Positions 1 to 8,420 are shown, counted from the first letter of the stretch. The stretch: DNA of 16,247 nucleotides from CALEUX01 sp037439945 (GCA_037439945.1 JBBIVA010000087.1:1-16247), one strand, 5' to 3'. The notes: generated by a model from the sequence alone, not told the origin. Numbers and translations: made by a program.

Positions 1-15
1 GGTTAATCCCTGCTA

Positions 16-45
16 AGTCATTAGTTCATTGCCTTTCTAATGACT
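16..45. repeat. Inverted repeat beyond the terminator
   Basis: Perfect 9-bp arms AGTCATTAG (16-24) and CTAATGACT (37-45) enclose a 12-base loop. Weaker outer complementarity (TTAATCCC near 4-10 against GGGTTAA near 51-57, with one bulged base) could lengthen the hairpin. It lies beyond the intrinsic terminator of the last gene, so it probably belongs to whatever lies to the left. No T-tract follows on either strand, so I do not call it a terminator. Confidence 0.45.
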
Positions 46-80
46 AATCCGGGTTAAAAACTAATACATTAAAAAACGAT

Positions 81-111
81 AAAAAAAGGGGCTGCCCCGT
101 TGAGCAACCCC
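81..111 (-). terminator. Intrinsic terminator of the gene block
   Basis: Read on the minus strand, GGGGTTGC (111-104) pairs with GCAGCCCC (95-88), giving eight base pairs including one G-U. The loop has eight bases and is followed directly by seven T residues (87-81). It starts about 25 bases after the stop codon of the DUF4623-like gene. This is a classical rho-independent terminator and marks the downstream end of the locus. Confidence 0.9.
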
Positions 112-135
112 CAAACCTAACACAAACTAATAATA

Positions 136-1494
136 TTACTTAACCAAAATCACCTTATTGAAATACTGCCCGTTTTCACTAACAGCTTTAACAATAAAGG
201 AACCTTTTAAACCACTTAAATTAACTTTGTTGGAATTTAAGGCTTTACGAACCAACTGCCCAGAAATATTATATATTTCAATAGTTGACATATCACTTGT
301 AAAGTTAAGAACATCGGTAGCCGGAACCGGATAAACAGAAATAGAGTTGGCTTCCTTTGCGCTAATTACTGATGTGCCACCTTCAATTGTTAGTTTAAAA
401 CCTGCTATTCCATTATTTGCTGACATAGTGTAGAAAAGCACCTCTTCTGCTTTAACATCAACAACTACCGGTGCTATGTAAGATACATTGGAAGTACCAC
501 CAAGTCCAAGAGCAGGAACTAATCCAAGTGAAACTGCCTGTGCAAAATCGCCACCCACAATTTCGAAAGCCTCAAATGCTGCTTTAGGAATAATTGTATG
601 ATTAGTTGTAGCTGCAACAATAAAATTACGGTTTTTAAAATTAAAGTATGCTACACCGCAAATCCCAGGTGTTTGGGGCCTTACTGCTCCGTTAAAAGTT
701 CCAAGCATTGCACCAGTTGAATTATATAATGTGGGTTGGATACTATGGCTATCAATTAAAAAATTATCCATATCAAGTGGCCAGAATTGTGGGGCAATAC
801 CCAACCTTTTGGGATTGGACCCTGTTGGAGCAGGGAATACATCGGCTAACGTAATAATTTCCGGCAGGGCAGCGGCAACCCCGTTTGTTATTGCCCACTT
901 AAAAACAGAAGCACTTGTTGCTGCCGTATTGGCATCACCGGAAATTATATAACCATTGTTCTCATTATTAATGTAAACTCCCATTCCATCGCCCAATCTG
1001 TAAATAATATCTCCACCTGCAGTCCAGTTAATTAAAGTGGCAATATCATAACCTGGTTCTCCAACTTTTGGAGTTATAGTATAAACTTTAAAAGGTATTG
1101 TACGGATATCTGCGGCTAAGTTACTAACAAACATTTTACCGCCGGCCGTAATTGAAATGGTATTAATAGCAAATGTTCCACCGGTAACAGGGTCGGCCGG
1201 CAGAGTAATGGTTTCACCGGGTAATTGTAATCCAGTGGAGGCATCAAGTACTATAATCTGATTTCCGGTTTTACGGGATGCAATGTAGATTTTGCCATTA
1301 TAATATGCCATACCCCTTTCAGTTGTACTACCCATCCATGCCGGTGGTGTACCGGGAATCCATTCTCCCTCACCTGGATCCCACACTGCGGTTCCCTGAA
1401 TTGACCGGTCCCATAATTTGGTAATGACCGGAGTTTGCCCATTCATTGCGAAAATAATAAACAGGCCTGCAAAAAGTGTAAAAATTTTTTTCAT
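136..1494 (-). CDS. DUF4623-like secreted protein with T9SS sorting domain
   Basis: A 452-residue secreted protein. Residues 1-20 form a signal peptide (MKK start, hydrophobic core, cleavage near Gly-Gln). The body, about residues 21-370, resembles the DUF4623 family in its repeated strand pattern (for example GMAYYNGKIYIASR, then ISITAGGKMFVSNL) and looks like a beta-propeller; this is recognition by eye, and no catalytic motif is evident. The last 75 residues or so are a type A T9SS sorting domain (SVYPVPATDVLNF near the start, an IYNISGQLVRK strand, ending KVILVK), so the protein should cross the outer membrane and be attached to the surface or released. It is the last gene of the block, 143 bases after the amidase and just before a strong terminator. 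A role in binding ligand at the surface is inference. Confidence 0.75.
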   Translation of the reverse strand: MKKIFTLFAGLFIIFAMNGQTPVITKLWDRSIQGTAVWDPGEGEWIPGTPPAWMGSTTERGMAYYNGKIYIASRKTGNQIIVLDASTGLQLPGETITLPADPVTGGTFAINTISITAGGKMFVSNLAADIRTIPFKVYTITPKVGEPGYDIATLINWTAGGDIIYRLGDGMGVYINNENNGYIISGDANTAATSASVFKWAITNGVAAALPEIITLADVFPAPTGSNPKRLGIAPQFWPLDMDNFLIDSHSIQPTLYNSTGAMLGTFNGAVRPQTPGICGVAYFNFKNRNFIVAATTNHTIIPKAAFEAFEIVGGDFAQAVSLGLVPALGLGGTSNVSYIAPVVVDVKAEEVLFYTMSANNGIAGFKLTIEGGTSVISAKEANSISVYPVPATDVLNFTSDMSTIEIYNISGQLVRKALNSNKVNLSGLKGSFIVKAVSENGQYFNKVILVK

Positions 1495-1590
1495 TTAGTT
1501 TCTATTTAAATTTAACAAACTGTTCGATTATAATTAATATCGTATTAATTTATTTTTAAAATGATTAAAAATCAAGCATTTTTGTATATG

Positions 1591-1626
1591 GGAAGGAGTC
1601 ATCAGAAAAACATAACAACTCCCTCC
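1591..1626 (-). terminator. Stem-loop after the amidase gene, possible partial terminator
   Basis: On the minus strand GGAGGGAGT (1626-1618) pairs with ACTCCTTCC (1599-1591): nine base pairs with one G-U and an 18-base loop, starting 11 bases after the amidase stop codon. Only a broken T-rich tract follows (ACAAAAATGC, then GATTTTTAAT). It may be a weak terminator or an mRNA-stabilising/processing element separating the amidase from the DUF4623-like gene. Confidence 0.5.
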
Positions 1627-1637
1627 ACAATTAATTT

Positions 1638-4142
1638 TTATCTTTCTACAATAACTTTATAATTATTCCATTTATTATCGGATAATACATTGAAAATATA
1701 TAATCCAGGTTGGAAATCACTTACATTTACAACCGCCTTATCAGAACCCGGTTTTATTAACTTAACCAGGTTCCCGGAAAGATTTATCACCCTAATTTCC
1801 TGTATAGAACTGGTTGAATTCAGGTTTATAATTTCTCTGGCCGGGTTTGGATAAATTACTACATCATTTTTGGTTTCTTCATTAATATGGGTGGGTGTTT
1901 CACCTAACAAAGTAACAAACCTAAGATCTTCAAAATATAGGGTGCCAGCCTGATTTGCACCTGCAACATATCTGAAGTGGAACCCATCCATATAAAAGTT
2001 GGTACCGTCTAAAATCCCATTTCCATTTACCCATCCAAAAACCGGGTCACTTGAAAGATTCCATGATACCAATTTCCAACCAATCCAGTTTATTGAAACC
2101 CACTGGGTTGTCTCCAAGGTACCAAGCCCATCCCGGATCATAAAACGAAACTGGTTGTTTGACCCATCGCCAAACATATATACCTGCAAAACATGGGATT
2201 TATTGAATTTATTCGCATTTTGGGCTGCTGCCGGGGCTATATAAAGGCGAATGTAAGGGGCGCCGTGGGAGATGTTCCATCCGTAGCTCAAGCGCAAACT
2301 CCCTGTTGTACTAACAGTTTTATTCAAAAATGTTGTATTTAAACCCTGACTGGTTTGTTCGGTAACTATACCAACAGTTGACCCTGATGCCTGTGGTTGC
2401 CACCAGTTGGTAATTGCATCAAATTTATCGATATTGGTTAAAGTTTCAATTCTATTCTCTTTTACAGAAAAGGTAATAATCTGGGAATCTGTACCATTCC
2501 CCCATTCATCTTTTAAACCTGCGGCAATTTCAATATTATAAGAATTATTATCAACAAGATCAGTAGCCGGAAAGAAGTGGATTACAGATTTCCCGTTAAC
2601 AACTGCATGGCTAACTTCTCCACTAATGTAATTGCCATCATGTAACTTAAGTTTAATAGCATCAACACCAATGCTGGCTGCAGAAATTATCTCATTGAAC
2701 ACAAGGCGTATTACTGGTCTGATTACACTAACTACTTCTGAATTAACAGGAGAGTTATCAATTATTACAGGCGGATTTGTGTCTTCAGGTGATGTGGTAA
2801 ACTCAAAAGTATAATTTCCTCCTTCATTACCATCTTTGTCGCCATCAAGAAACTGGCCTGTCAATAAATTTTTACCTATACTACCATCAATAATTACCGA
2901 GTAATTTGTTAAAAACGCTAACTGGGATGTATTAATTGCCAGTGTAAAATCATCGCTCCATGAATAAGTTAAACTGGCTGCCTGATTTATTGATATCGCG
3001 GATTCAATTGTACCCTTATCCATTTTGCGGCTAAACTTAACAAATACAGGTGTTGATGGTTTTACTGATGAAAGTCCCTTTTCAGATGTTACGCTCTCAA
3101 CAATTGCCGGAACAACACTCGTTAATTTGACATCTAAAAAACTTAAATTCTGGTGCGTTCTTCCATTGGGGTTGGTTATTATTGATAAATTCTGGCTTTT
3201 GGTTTGAAAAAAAGGTGAAGAAAACACTACTTCTACATCACTTCCGGGATTTAATCCCGAAATCCAATAAAAGCCATTTGCCAGTTCTTTTGGGTTGGTT
3301 GAATATTTATTAAACAAGGATTCATATGAATCAGTATTATATTCCTTTTCTCCAATTTTTACATTTATACCATTCAAAGGCAACCCTGTATCTTCATCGG
3401 TAATAATACCGGTGGCCACACCTATTGCAGGGCGGTTAATGCCATGAAATTCAAGAAACGAACGAAATGCAGATAAAGCTTCAAGTTCCTTCCATTGGGC
3501 ATTCATATTCAACTGCTGTTGTCTTGGATTAGTATGAAACCCTGCTTCACTTAACAGGGATGTCATATTGGTAGTACGGTTTACATGTAAATATGGCCAC
3601 TTGTTTTCATGATTATCAACAACGCCCAGATAAAAATTCCGGTCAGCAAAATTTCCACGGGTTGGAATTCTCATTGCCCCTGATAAATCATCATTTAATA
3701 TAGCTCCATAGGCAGCTCCACCTATAGGGGTTTTTTCAATTGTCATACCATTACTTCTCCAACCCCCATATAACATTAAAGTACTGTTTGATGCCGGGCC
3801 TCCGGCATCGCTATGAATTGAATAATAAAAATCGGGGCCAAGGGTATTGGCAAGAGTTGTACGCCCCTCCAGGGAAATCAAATCTGAGTCGGTTAATCTT
3901 GAAAGGTAAACGTTTGATATATCGGTTTGGGCCAAAAACATATTTTGTAAAGCAAGTGCAACCCTAAGTACCTTTTCGGCTTCAGAATAGTTGTATAAAC
4001 CCATATTCTCTTTTTGTGAGTGCCCCGGGTCTATGAATATTTTCCAACCGTTTAATCCGGTTATAGATTGAGAAAAAATATGTCCTGATAAAAGTAAAAA
4101 TACTATTAGAACCAGGCTTTGTTTAAAATTTATATTTGTCAT
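1638..4142 (-). CDS. Multidomain N-acetylmuramoyl-L-alanine amidase with T9SS sorting domain
   Basis: A zinc-dependent Amidase_3-type enzyme, 834 residues, predicted to hydrolyse the bond between N-acetylmuramic acid and the stem peptide of peptidoglycan. I chose the ATG at 4142 because residues 1-25 are then a clear signal peptide; the open frame extends 25 codons further to 4217, but that stretch is not signal-like. The catalytic domain (about 30-236) shows the zinc ligands His41 (IFIDPGHS), Glu54 and His110 (YYSIHSDAGG), and the catalytic Glu199 (LLSEAGFHTN). Then come a carboxypeptidase-regulatory-like fold (about 245-340), two Big_5-type Ig domains (about 345-562; the first contains a DGDKDGNEGG calcium-loop-like motif), a jelly-roll module resembling carbohydrate-binding modules (about 565-745), and a type A T9SS tail (about 762-834, IYPNPA motif). 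It follows the TolB-like gene by 89 bases. The substrate is inferred from family membership. Confidence 0.87.
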   Translation of the reverse strand: MTNINFKQSLVLIVFLLLSGHIFSQSITGLNGWKIFIDPGHSQKENMGLYNYSEAEKVLRVALALQNMFLAQTDISNVYLSRLTDSDLISLEGRTTLANTLGPDFYYSIHSDAGGPASNSTLMLYGGWRSNGMTIEKTPIGGAAYGAILNDDLSGAMRIPTRGNFADRNFYLGVVDNHENKWPYLHVNRTTNMTSLLSEAGFHTNPRQQQLNMNAQWKELEALSAFRSFLEFHGINRPAIGVATGIITDEDTGLPLNGINVKIGEKEYNTDSYESLFNKYSTNPKELANGFYWISGLNPGSDVEVVFSSPFFQTKSQNLSIITNPNGRTHQNLSFLDVKLTSVVPAIVESVTSEKGLSSVKPSTPVFVKFSRKMDKGTIESAISINQAASLTYSWSDDFTLAINTSQLAFLTNYSVIIDGSIGKNLLTGQFLDGDKDGNEGGNYTFEFTTSPEDTNPPVIIDNSPVNSEVVSVIRPVIRLVFNEIISAASIGVDAIKLKLHDGNYISGEVSHAVVNGKSVIHFFPATDLVDNNSYNIEIAAGLKDEWGNGTDSQIITFSVKENRIETLTNIDKFDAITNWWQPQASGSTVGIVTEQTSQGLNTTFLNKTVSTTGSLRLSYGWNISHGAPYIRLYIAPAAAQNANKFNKSHVLQVYMFGDGSNNQFRFMIRDGLGTLETTQWVSINWIGWKLVSWNLSSDPVFGWVNGNGILDGTNFYMDGFHFRYVAGANQAGTLYFEDLRFVTLLGETPTHINEETKNDVVIYPNPAREIINLNSTSSIQEIRVINLSGNLVKLIKPGSDKAVVNVSDFQPGLYIFNVLSDNKWNNYKVIVER

Positions 4143-4231
4143 TTTATATAATGGTTTAAGGTACAGACTTTCCTTTTTTGACAGTGTAAGCAAATGAATA
4201 TCAATTAAAAAAACCAATTAAGAATTAATCC

Positions 4232-5173
4232 TTAATTTATTTCGAGAATATAAATTGCCCCATTTTTGGGATTATCAAAAAGAATCTTTTTCCCGTTGGG
4301 TGATACGCAGGGTTTAAGGGCAATTATTTCATTATCGGTTAAAATTGGATAGTAAGCCCCGGTTTCAATATTTACTGCGTAAAGCCATCCTGCTGTTATT
4401 ACCTGTCCGTTATCCTTAACCATCGTTACAATAATAAACTTACCTTCTGGCAACCATGAAGCATGCTCTCCAAATCCTAAATGTAAAAGATTGCCTCCAT
4501 TTAAATCAGAAACAAACAACCCTTTACCGCTAACCTGGAAAACAATTTTATTACCTTTGGGTGAAATTCGGCTGTTAAAAATAAATCTACCGGCAAATTC
4601 TGGAAAAACAACTATTTCATCCTTAGTTTTATTGGGTGAAACAACCAGCCCTTCACCAAATTTGGTAACATAGGATGGTGATATTGATGATTTTAAACTA
4701 GTTTTTCCGCTTTCAGTGAATTTAACCTGGTTTGCAACAACCATTGCAACTTTTGAATCATCGTGACTCCATGTTGGTAATCCTTGTAATTGCCGTGTTT
4801 TTTCAAGGATTACCTTTTCACCACCTGTTTTGGTATTATAAACCTTAACAGTTTGGTAGCGTCGGTTATTCTCGATAACTGATGATCGCCCAAGAATTGA
4901 CTCAGAATCCCCTGACCATACAAAGCCAAAACCAACACCCTTGTCATCAGTAATTTTAACTATATTCTTCCCCCTGTAATCACTTTTCCAGATACCATCA
5001 TGCCTATCAGATGAAAATGCAATACTTTTACCATCAGGCGACCAAACGGCATTTAGGTAGCTATTCCCTTCATTTTTTATTAAAATACTGGGTTTGCCTG
5101 ACACTTTAGGCTGTGTAAAAACTACAATATTAAAAGCAATTAATAAAGTCAGAAATAGTAATAGTTTTTTCAT
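4232..5173 (-). CDS. TolB-like PD40 beta-propeller protein
   Basis: A 313-residue exported protein. Residues 1-23 are a signal peptide (MKKLLLFLTLLIAF onward, cleavage near Thr-Gln). The rest holds about six PD40/WD40-like blades with the TolB-type signature: VWSPDGKSIAFSSDRHDGIW near the N-terminus, then WSGDSESILGRS, WSHDDSKVAMVV, ISPKGNKIVFQVSG, SWLPEGKFIIV and VSPNGKKILFDNPKNGAIY at the end. This gives a six-bladed propeller without the N-terminal domain of true TolB. There is no lipobox and no T9SS tail, so it is probably periplasmic, unlike its neighbours. The frame could open at a GTG at 5182, but the ATG at 5173 gives a normal signal peptide start. It lies 89 bases upstream of the amidase gene. 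The partner is unknown; regulation, scaffolding or fragment binding are all possible. Confidence 0.8.
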   Translation of the reverse strand: MKKLLLFLTLLIAFNIVVFTQPKVSGKPSILIKNEGNSYLNAVWSPDGKSIAFSSDRHDGIWKSDYRGKNIVKITDDKGVGFGFVWSGDSESILGRSSVIENNRRYQTVKVYNTKTGGEKVILEKTRQLQGLPTWSHDDSKVAMVVANQVKFTESGKTSLKSSISPSYVTKFGEGLVVSPNKTKDEIVVFPEFAGRFIFNSRISPKGNKIVFQVSGKGLFVSDLNGGNLLHLGFGEHASWLPEGKFIIVTMVKDNGQVITAGWLYAVNIETGAYYPILTDNEIIALKPCVSPNGKKILFDNPKNGAIYILEIN

Positions 5174-5249
5174 AAATAGCACTTATTATTAAGGGGTTAA
5201 ATTCTTAAAACAAAAAAATTCATTTAACAATGTTTTTTGTATTACTTAT

Positions 5250-5326
5250 TTATGGCAATAACAAATATAAAATATTTTTTAAATGTTTTTCGTTTTTGTT
5301 TAATATTTTTTAAGCTATTGCCATAA
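5250..5326. repeat. 11-bp inverted repeat enclosing a 12-bp direct repeat
   Basis: TTATGGCAATA (5250-5260) and its exact reverse complement TATTGCCATAA (5316-5326) are separated by 55 bases. Inside are two exact copies of AATATTTTTTAA (5271-5282 and 5302-5313), offset by 31 bases, close to three helical turns. The GGC/GCC cores make the inverted pair less likely to be an accident of A/T richness; the direct repeat could be one. The layout could be paired operator sites, but no regulator is known. Confidence 0.45.
5262..5269 (-). promoter_or_regulatory. Possible Bacteroidota -7 box upstream of the TolB-like gene
   Basis: The minus strand reads TATATTTG, an exact match to the Bacteroidota -7 consensus TAnnTTTG, about 90 bases upstream of the TolB-like start codon. 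No TTG -33 element is visible at the usual spacing, which weakens the call. It lies between the arms of the 5250-5326 inverted repeat. Confidence 0.25.
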
Positions 5327-5633
5327 TCACGTAATACCATATAATACAGAATAAAATATGCTATAGCTTTGTTTTTCTGTTTATTATGGTTACTACCAAT
5401 AAATAACACATACTTTAGATTTCAATAGAAAACTTATACTTATTAATTATAATATTACATCATATATATTTTAACAAAAAGAGATATGAACAATTCCGGC
5501 ATATAATAATCCACCTTTGATATACCCTATTTATAATCTTATTTGGGCTAAATTTTTTAAATATCTCATAATTTGCTTTAACCCTTAATTGATATATTTA
5601 GAAATAGGATAAAAAATAATAAACCTGAAATTA

Positions 5634-8420
5634 CTATTTGCCGTCTTTTATAAGTTTTAAAGTTCTACGACCATACTTTGATTCAGCAACCAAAAAATAT
5701 ATCCCATCAGCAAGCGAATTAGTTAAAAATGTTTCAACATTTTCACCTTCATAAAACAGATCATTTCTTATCATCATAACAATTTTTCCGGATACATCGG
5801 TTAAGTATAATTTTACAAATGTTGTTTCATGAGTAACCAAGTGTATTACATTATTAGATAACCGGGTTTGACAAAATACAGAGAATTTCCTGCTTTCCAA
5901 ATCATTAACATTAGTGGCAACAACAAAAAATGAAACAATTGGCGACCAGGCTGTACTTAACCCAACTCCGTAATTCGCTCTCGCCCGTGCATACCATGTA
6001 CCATTAATCAGGTTTTCGAAAGTAACCTGGTAGTTTAAGGCCTGGGCATTTAAAACCTTTAGGTTTCCGCCAAAAACAGGAAACGATGGAGAAGTTGACA
6101 ACTCAACTCTAAAACCGGATGCCAAAATATCTTCTGTATATGATACAGCAACAGAAAGACCGCCTACAGAACTACCTTGCACTGGAGAAATAATTGTTGG
6201 AACTGCCGGTGGAGTGTTAATTGTTGAAAACTTAATTGGGTCAGACCATATTGAACTATAACTACCATCAGAGGCCATTAATCTAACATAGTAGGTATTA
6301 TATGTAAATAAAACCCCTAACGGAACATTATATTCCAGAGCCTGAATGTCACCAGCATCATGAACAACACCTGTAAAAGCCGTGTTTGGTGCTATCTGGA
6401 TACGGTACTTTGACCCCGGAGTAAATAGGTTCCATTTAATTTTTGGGGTTGTACTAACATTTATTTCATTATTAACAGGTTCTGTAATAACAGGCTGAGG
6501 CTGTTGCACAAGATTAAAAGATCTGGATTGTGATACAACATCATCAACACCAATTTTTCGGGTGCGAATTCTCCAATAGTAACTTTCTCCTATTACTAAG
6601 GATATATTAGATGCATCAAAATTATTGGTCACGACTTCCCTTCTGTATATCACATTATTAAATTCAATATCTTTTGCCACTTCAATAATATAACCTTCAG
6701 CTCCATTTACAAGATTCCAATTGAATGAAAAGGGCTGAAAAACCTGTTGTTGGTTTGCGGGATATACCAAAACAGCCTGTTCATTTACAACAGGTGTATA
6801 TCCCATTAAAGCAGGGGCAAATTCATTTCCGTACCTGTCAATTACTGACACGCCTAAAGTATGACTGCTTAACAATGCAGAGTATGGTGATAAATCAAAA
6901 CTTTTTTGATATGAAATACCCAAAAGGTAATCATTTTTAAAGAAATTACCCCTTTCTCCCAACTTGTCATTTGGTATTAAATAAACCACATACCTGACAT
7001 TATCTTCAGATGAATCCCATTTAAAAAAACCTGTTTCTATTCTTAAATTATTAGGTACGGCCCTATTCTGGTATAATTTCCAGCTGATTGCAGGAGGTAA
7101 CGATTGAAACTTAAATTCGTTGCCTTTTAGGTAATTAATAAAGCCTGTAGTGTAAAACTGTGATGCTCGGAAGAATACACTTCCCGGGGCACCATTTTTA
7201 TCTGAAAGACGGTTCCAGTAAATTTGCAACCCCCATTCAGTTGGTGCAGCTTTTAATGCAGGTAACGGCTTAGAATAATACTCGATAAGTGATAACCCTT
7301 TAAGATCAGGTAATACAATCTTCCCTGATTTTAAATCGGCAGGAGGGGCATAGCTTGATGCATCCAACCCTGACAAAGAATGGCTTGAATAAAAATGTCG
7401 GTGATATTTATTGGAAACTCCCGACCACCAGGGTGCAAGTTTCTTATAATCCTGTCCGACACTTGTTGTTGGCCAATAGAGCTGCGGAGAAACATAGTCA
7501 ACAGTTCCATCAGAAAGCCAGGCAACAGGATCGCAATAAATGGTTGAATACGCATCCATTCCGGTAATTCCTTCAGGTAATGTAAGCCCTCGTGATGTGG
7601 CAACACTTTGGCTTGTAGTCCAGATACCAAATGGTGACAAACCAAACCTAACCCAGGGTTTTATCACTTTTATTGCATTATAAACATCTGCCACCATACG
7701 GTTTACGTTATCGCGACGCCAATCAGCCAGGGACATACTTCCAGGCTTATACAGGTTTTGGGAGTATAAATCCAAAGTTGATGAAGTCCCTCCGTAGGCA
7801 TAAAAGTAATCATCAAAAATTACCCCATCCACATTATAATTGGTAATAATTTCGGAAACAATATTCGCTATTCGCTGGCGCACACCTGGATTACCCGGAT
7901 CAAGAATGGAACCTCCGCCAGGATACTCCAAAACCCATTCAGGGTTGGTTAACCTGTAATCACCCGGCTTTCCGGAATATTTACCTACTGTTGATTCAAA
8001 CCTGTAAGGGTTAATCCACGCATGTACCTCAATCCCTCTTTTATGACACTCTTCAACAACAAATTGCAATGGATCATACCCAACAGTAAAAGTTGATGTG
8101 CTCATTCTGTCGGCCACAAGATGGGCCGACCAGGGTTCATATGAAGATGGATATAAGGCATCACATTCTGATCTGACCTGAAAGAATATTGCATTTATAT
8201 TCGCAGATTTAAGAGCATCAATTAGCGTTATAAACTGCGTTTTTTGTGCATTTATGGCGCTGGTTTGAGAACCTGAAATTGGAATTTTAGTTCCAGGCCA
8301 ATCAAGCCCCCAAACTGTTGTTACCCATGCTGAACGCATTTCCCGCTTTGGACTTTGGGCTATAACGGATAACGATATAGCTAACGCCAATAATATTGAA
8401 AATAATTTTCTTATCTGCAT
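5634..8420 (-). CDS. GHL10/DUF187 glycoside hydrolase-like protein with Ig/FN3 modules and T9SS tail
   Basis: A 928-residue secreted enzyme. Residues 1-22 are a signal peptide. Residues about 26-440 form the glycosyl-hydrolase-like 10 (PF02638/DUF187) TIM barrel: EMRSAWVTTVWGLDWP (27-42), IFFQVRSECDALYPSSYEPW (78-97), EVHAWINPYRF (131-141), VDGVIFDDYFY (197-207, acidic pair Asp203-Asp204), RFGLSPFGIW (258-267) and VDYVSPQLYW (307-316). A characterised relative is E. coli DigH (YddW), which cleaves peptidoglycan glycan strands lacking stem peptides; the family is unrelated in substrate to GH10 xylanases. Four Ig/FN3-like modules follow (about 442-545, 548-640, 643-735, 737-830), then a T9SS tail (about 840-928, with GIYFLVAESKYGRRTLKLIK) that lacks the usual YPNP motif. 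Export to the cell surface is expected. It lies 145 bases after the PKD-propeller gene. Activity on denuded peptidoglycan is inferred from the family and the neighbouring amidase. Confidence 0.88.
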   Translation of the reverse strand: MQIRKLFSILLALAISLSVIAQSPKREMRSAWVTTVWGLDWPGTKIPISGSQTSAINAQKTQFITLIDALKSANINAIFFQVRSECDALYPSSYEPWSAHLVADRMSTSTFTVGYDPLQFVVEECHKRGIEVHAWINPYRFESTVGKYSGKPGDYRLTNPEWVLEYPGGGSILDPGNPGVRQRIANIVSEIITNYNVDGVIFDDYFYAYGGTSSTLDLYSQNLYKPGSMSLADWRRDNVNRMVADVYNAIKVIKPWVRFGLSPFGIWTTSQSVATSRGLTLPEGITGMDAYSTIYCDPVAWLSDGTVDYVSPQLYWPTTSVGQDYKKLAPWWSGVSNKYHRHFYSSHSLSGLDASSYAPPADLKSGKIVLPDLKGLSLIEYYSKPLPALKAAPTEWGLQIYWNRLSDKNGAPGSVFFRASQFYTTGFINYLKGNEFKFQSLPPAISWKLYQNRAVPNNLRIETGFFKWDSSEDNVRYVVYLIPNDKLGERGNFFKNDYLLGISYQKSFDLSPYSALLSSHTLGVSVIDRYGNEFAPALMGYTPVVNEQAVLVYPANQQQVFQPFSFNWNLVNGAEGYIIEVAKDIEFNNVIYRREVVTNNFDASNISLVIGESYYWRIRTRKIGVDDVVSQSRSFNLVQQPQPVITEPVNNEINVSTTPKIKWNLFTPGSKYRIQIAPNTAFTGVVHDAGDIQALEYNVPLGVLFTYNTYYVRLMASDGSYSSIWSDPIKFSTINTPPAVPTIISPVQGSSVGGLSVAVSYTEDILASGFRVELSTSPSFPVFGGNLKVLNAQALNYQVTFENLINGTWYARARANYGVGLSTAWSPIVSFFVVATNVNDLESRKFSVFCQTRLSNNVIHLVTHETTFVKLYLTDVSGKIVMMIRNDLFYEGENVETFLTNSLADGIYFLVAESKYGRRTLKLIKDGK

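Larger units (their letters stand above)
5174..5633. other. 460-base non-coding gap between the GHL10 and TolB-like genes
   Basis: The longest gap within the gene block, extremely AT-rich. I see no credible gene and no strong terminator after the GHL10 stop codon. The part nearer the TolB-like gene (5250-5326) contains an inverted repeat, a direct repeat and a possible promoter box, listed separately. The rest (5327-5633) shows only A/T-rich low-complexity sequence. The gap suggests that the TolB-amidase-DUF4623 set has its own promoter. Confidence 0.7.

Noticed and set aside
731..952. Plus-strand open frames throughout the window (for example here, 1999-2244, 9102-9407, 14841-15113)
   Set aside because: All lie opposite well-supported minus-strand genes, have no recognisable domains or start context, and are antisense shadows.
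4143..4217. Upstream in-frame extension of the amidase gene to the ATG at 4217
   Set aside because: It would put 25 non-signal-like residues before a complete signal peptide that starts at 4142.
4207..4231. A/T-only hairpin followed by seven T residues after the TolB-like stop codon (minus strand)
   Set aside because: The stem is only about five A-T pairs; too weak for a terminator in sequence this AT-rich.
5174..5182. GTG start at 5182 for the TolB-like gene
   Set aside because: It adds only three residues before a standard MKK signal peptide start; the ATG at 5173 is simpler.
5634..8420. Reading the enzyme as a GH10 xylanase because of the common name 'family 10 glycosylhydrolase'
   Set aside because: The motifs (RSAWVTTVWGLDWP, HAWINPYR, VDGVIFDDYF) are those of GHL10/DUF187, which is distinct from CAZy GH10; no GH10 signature is present.
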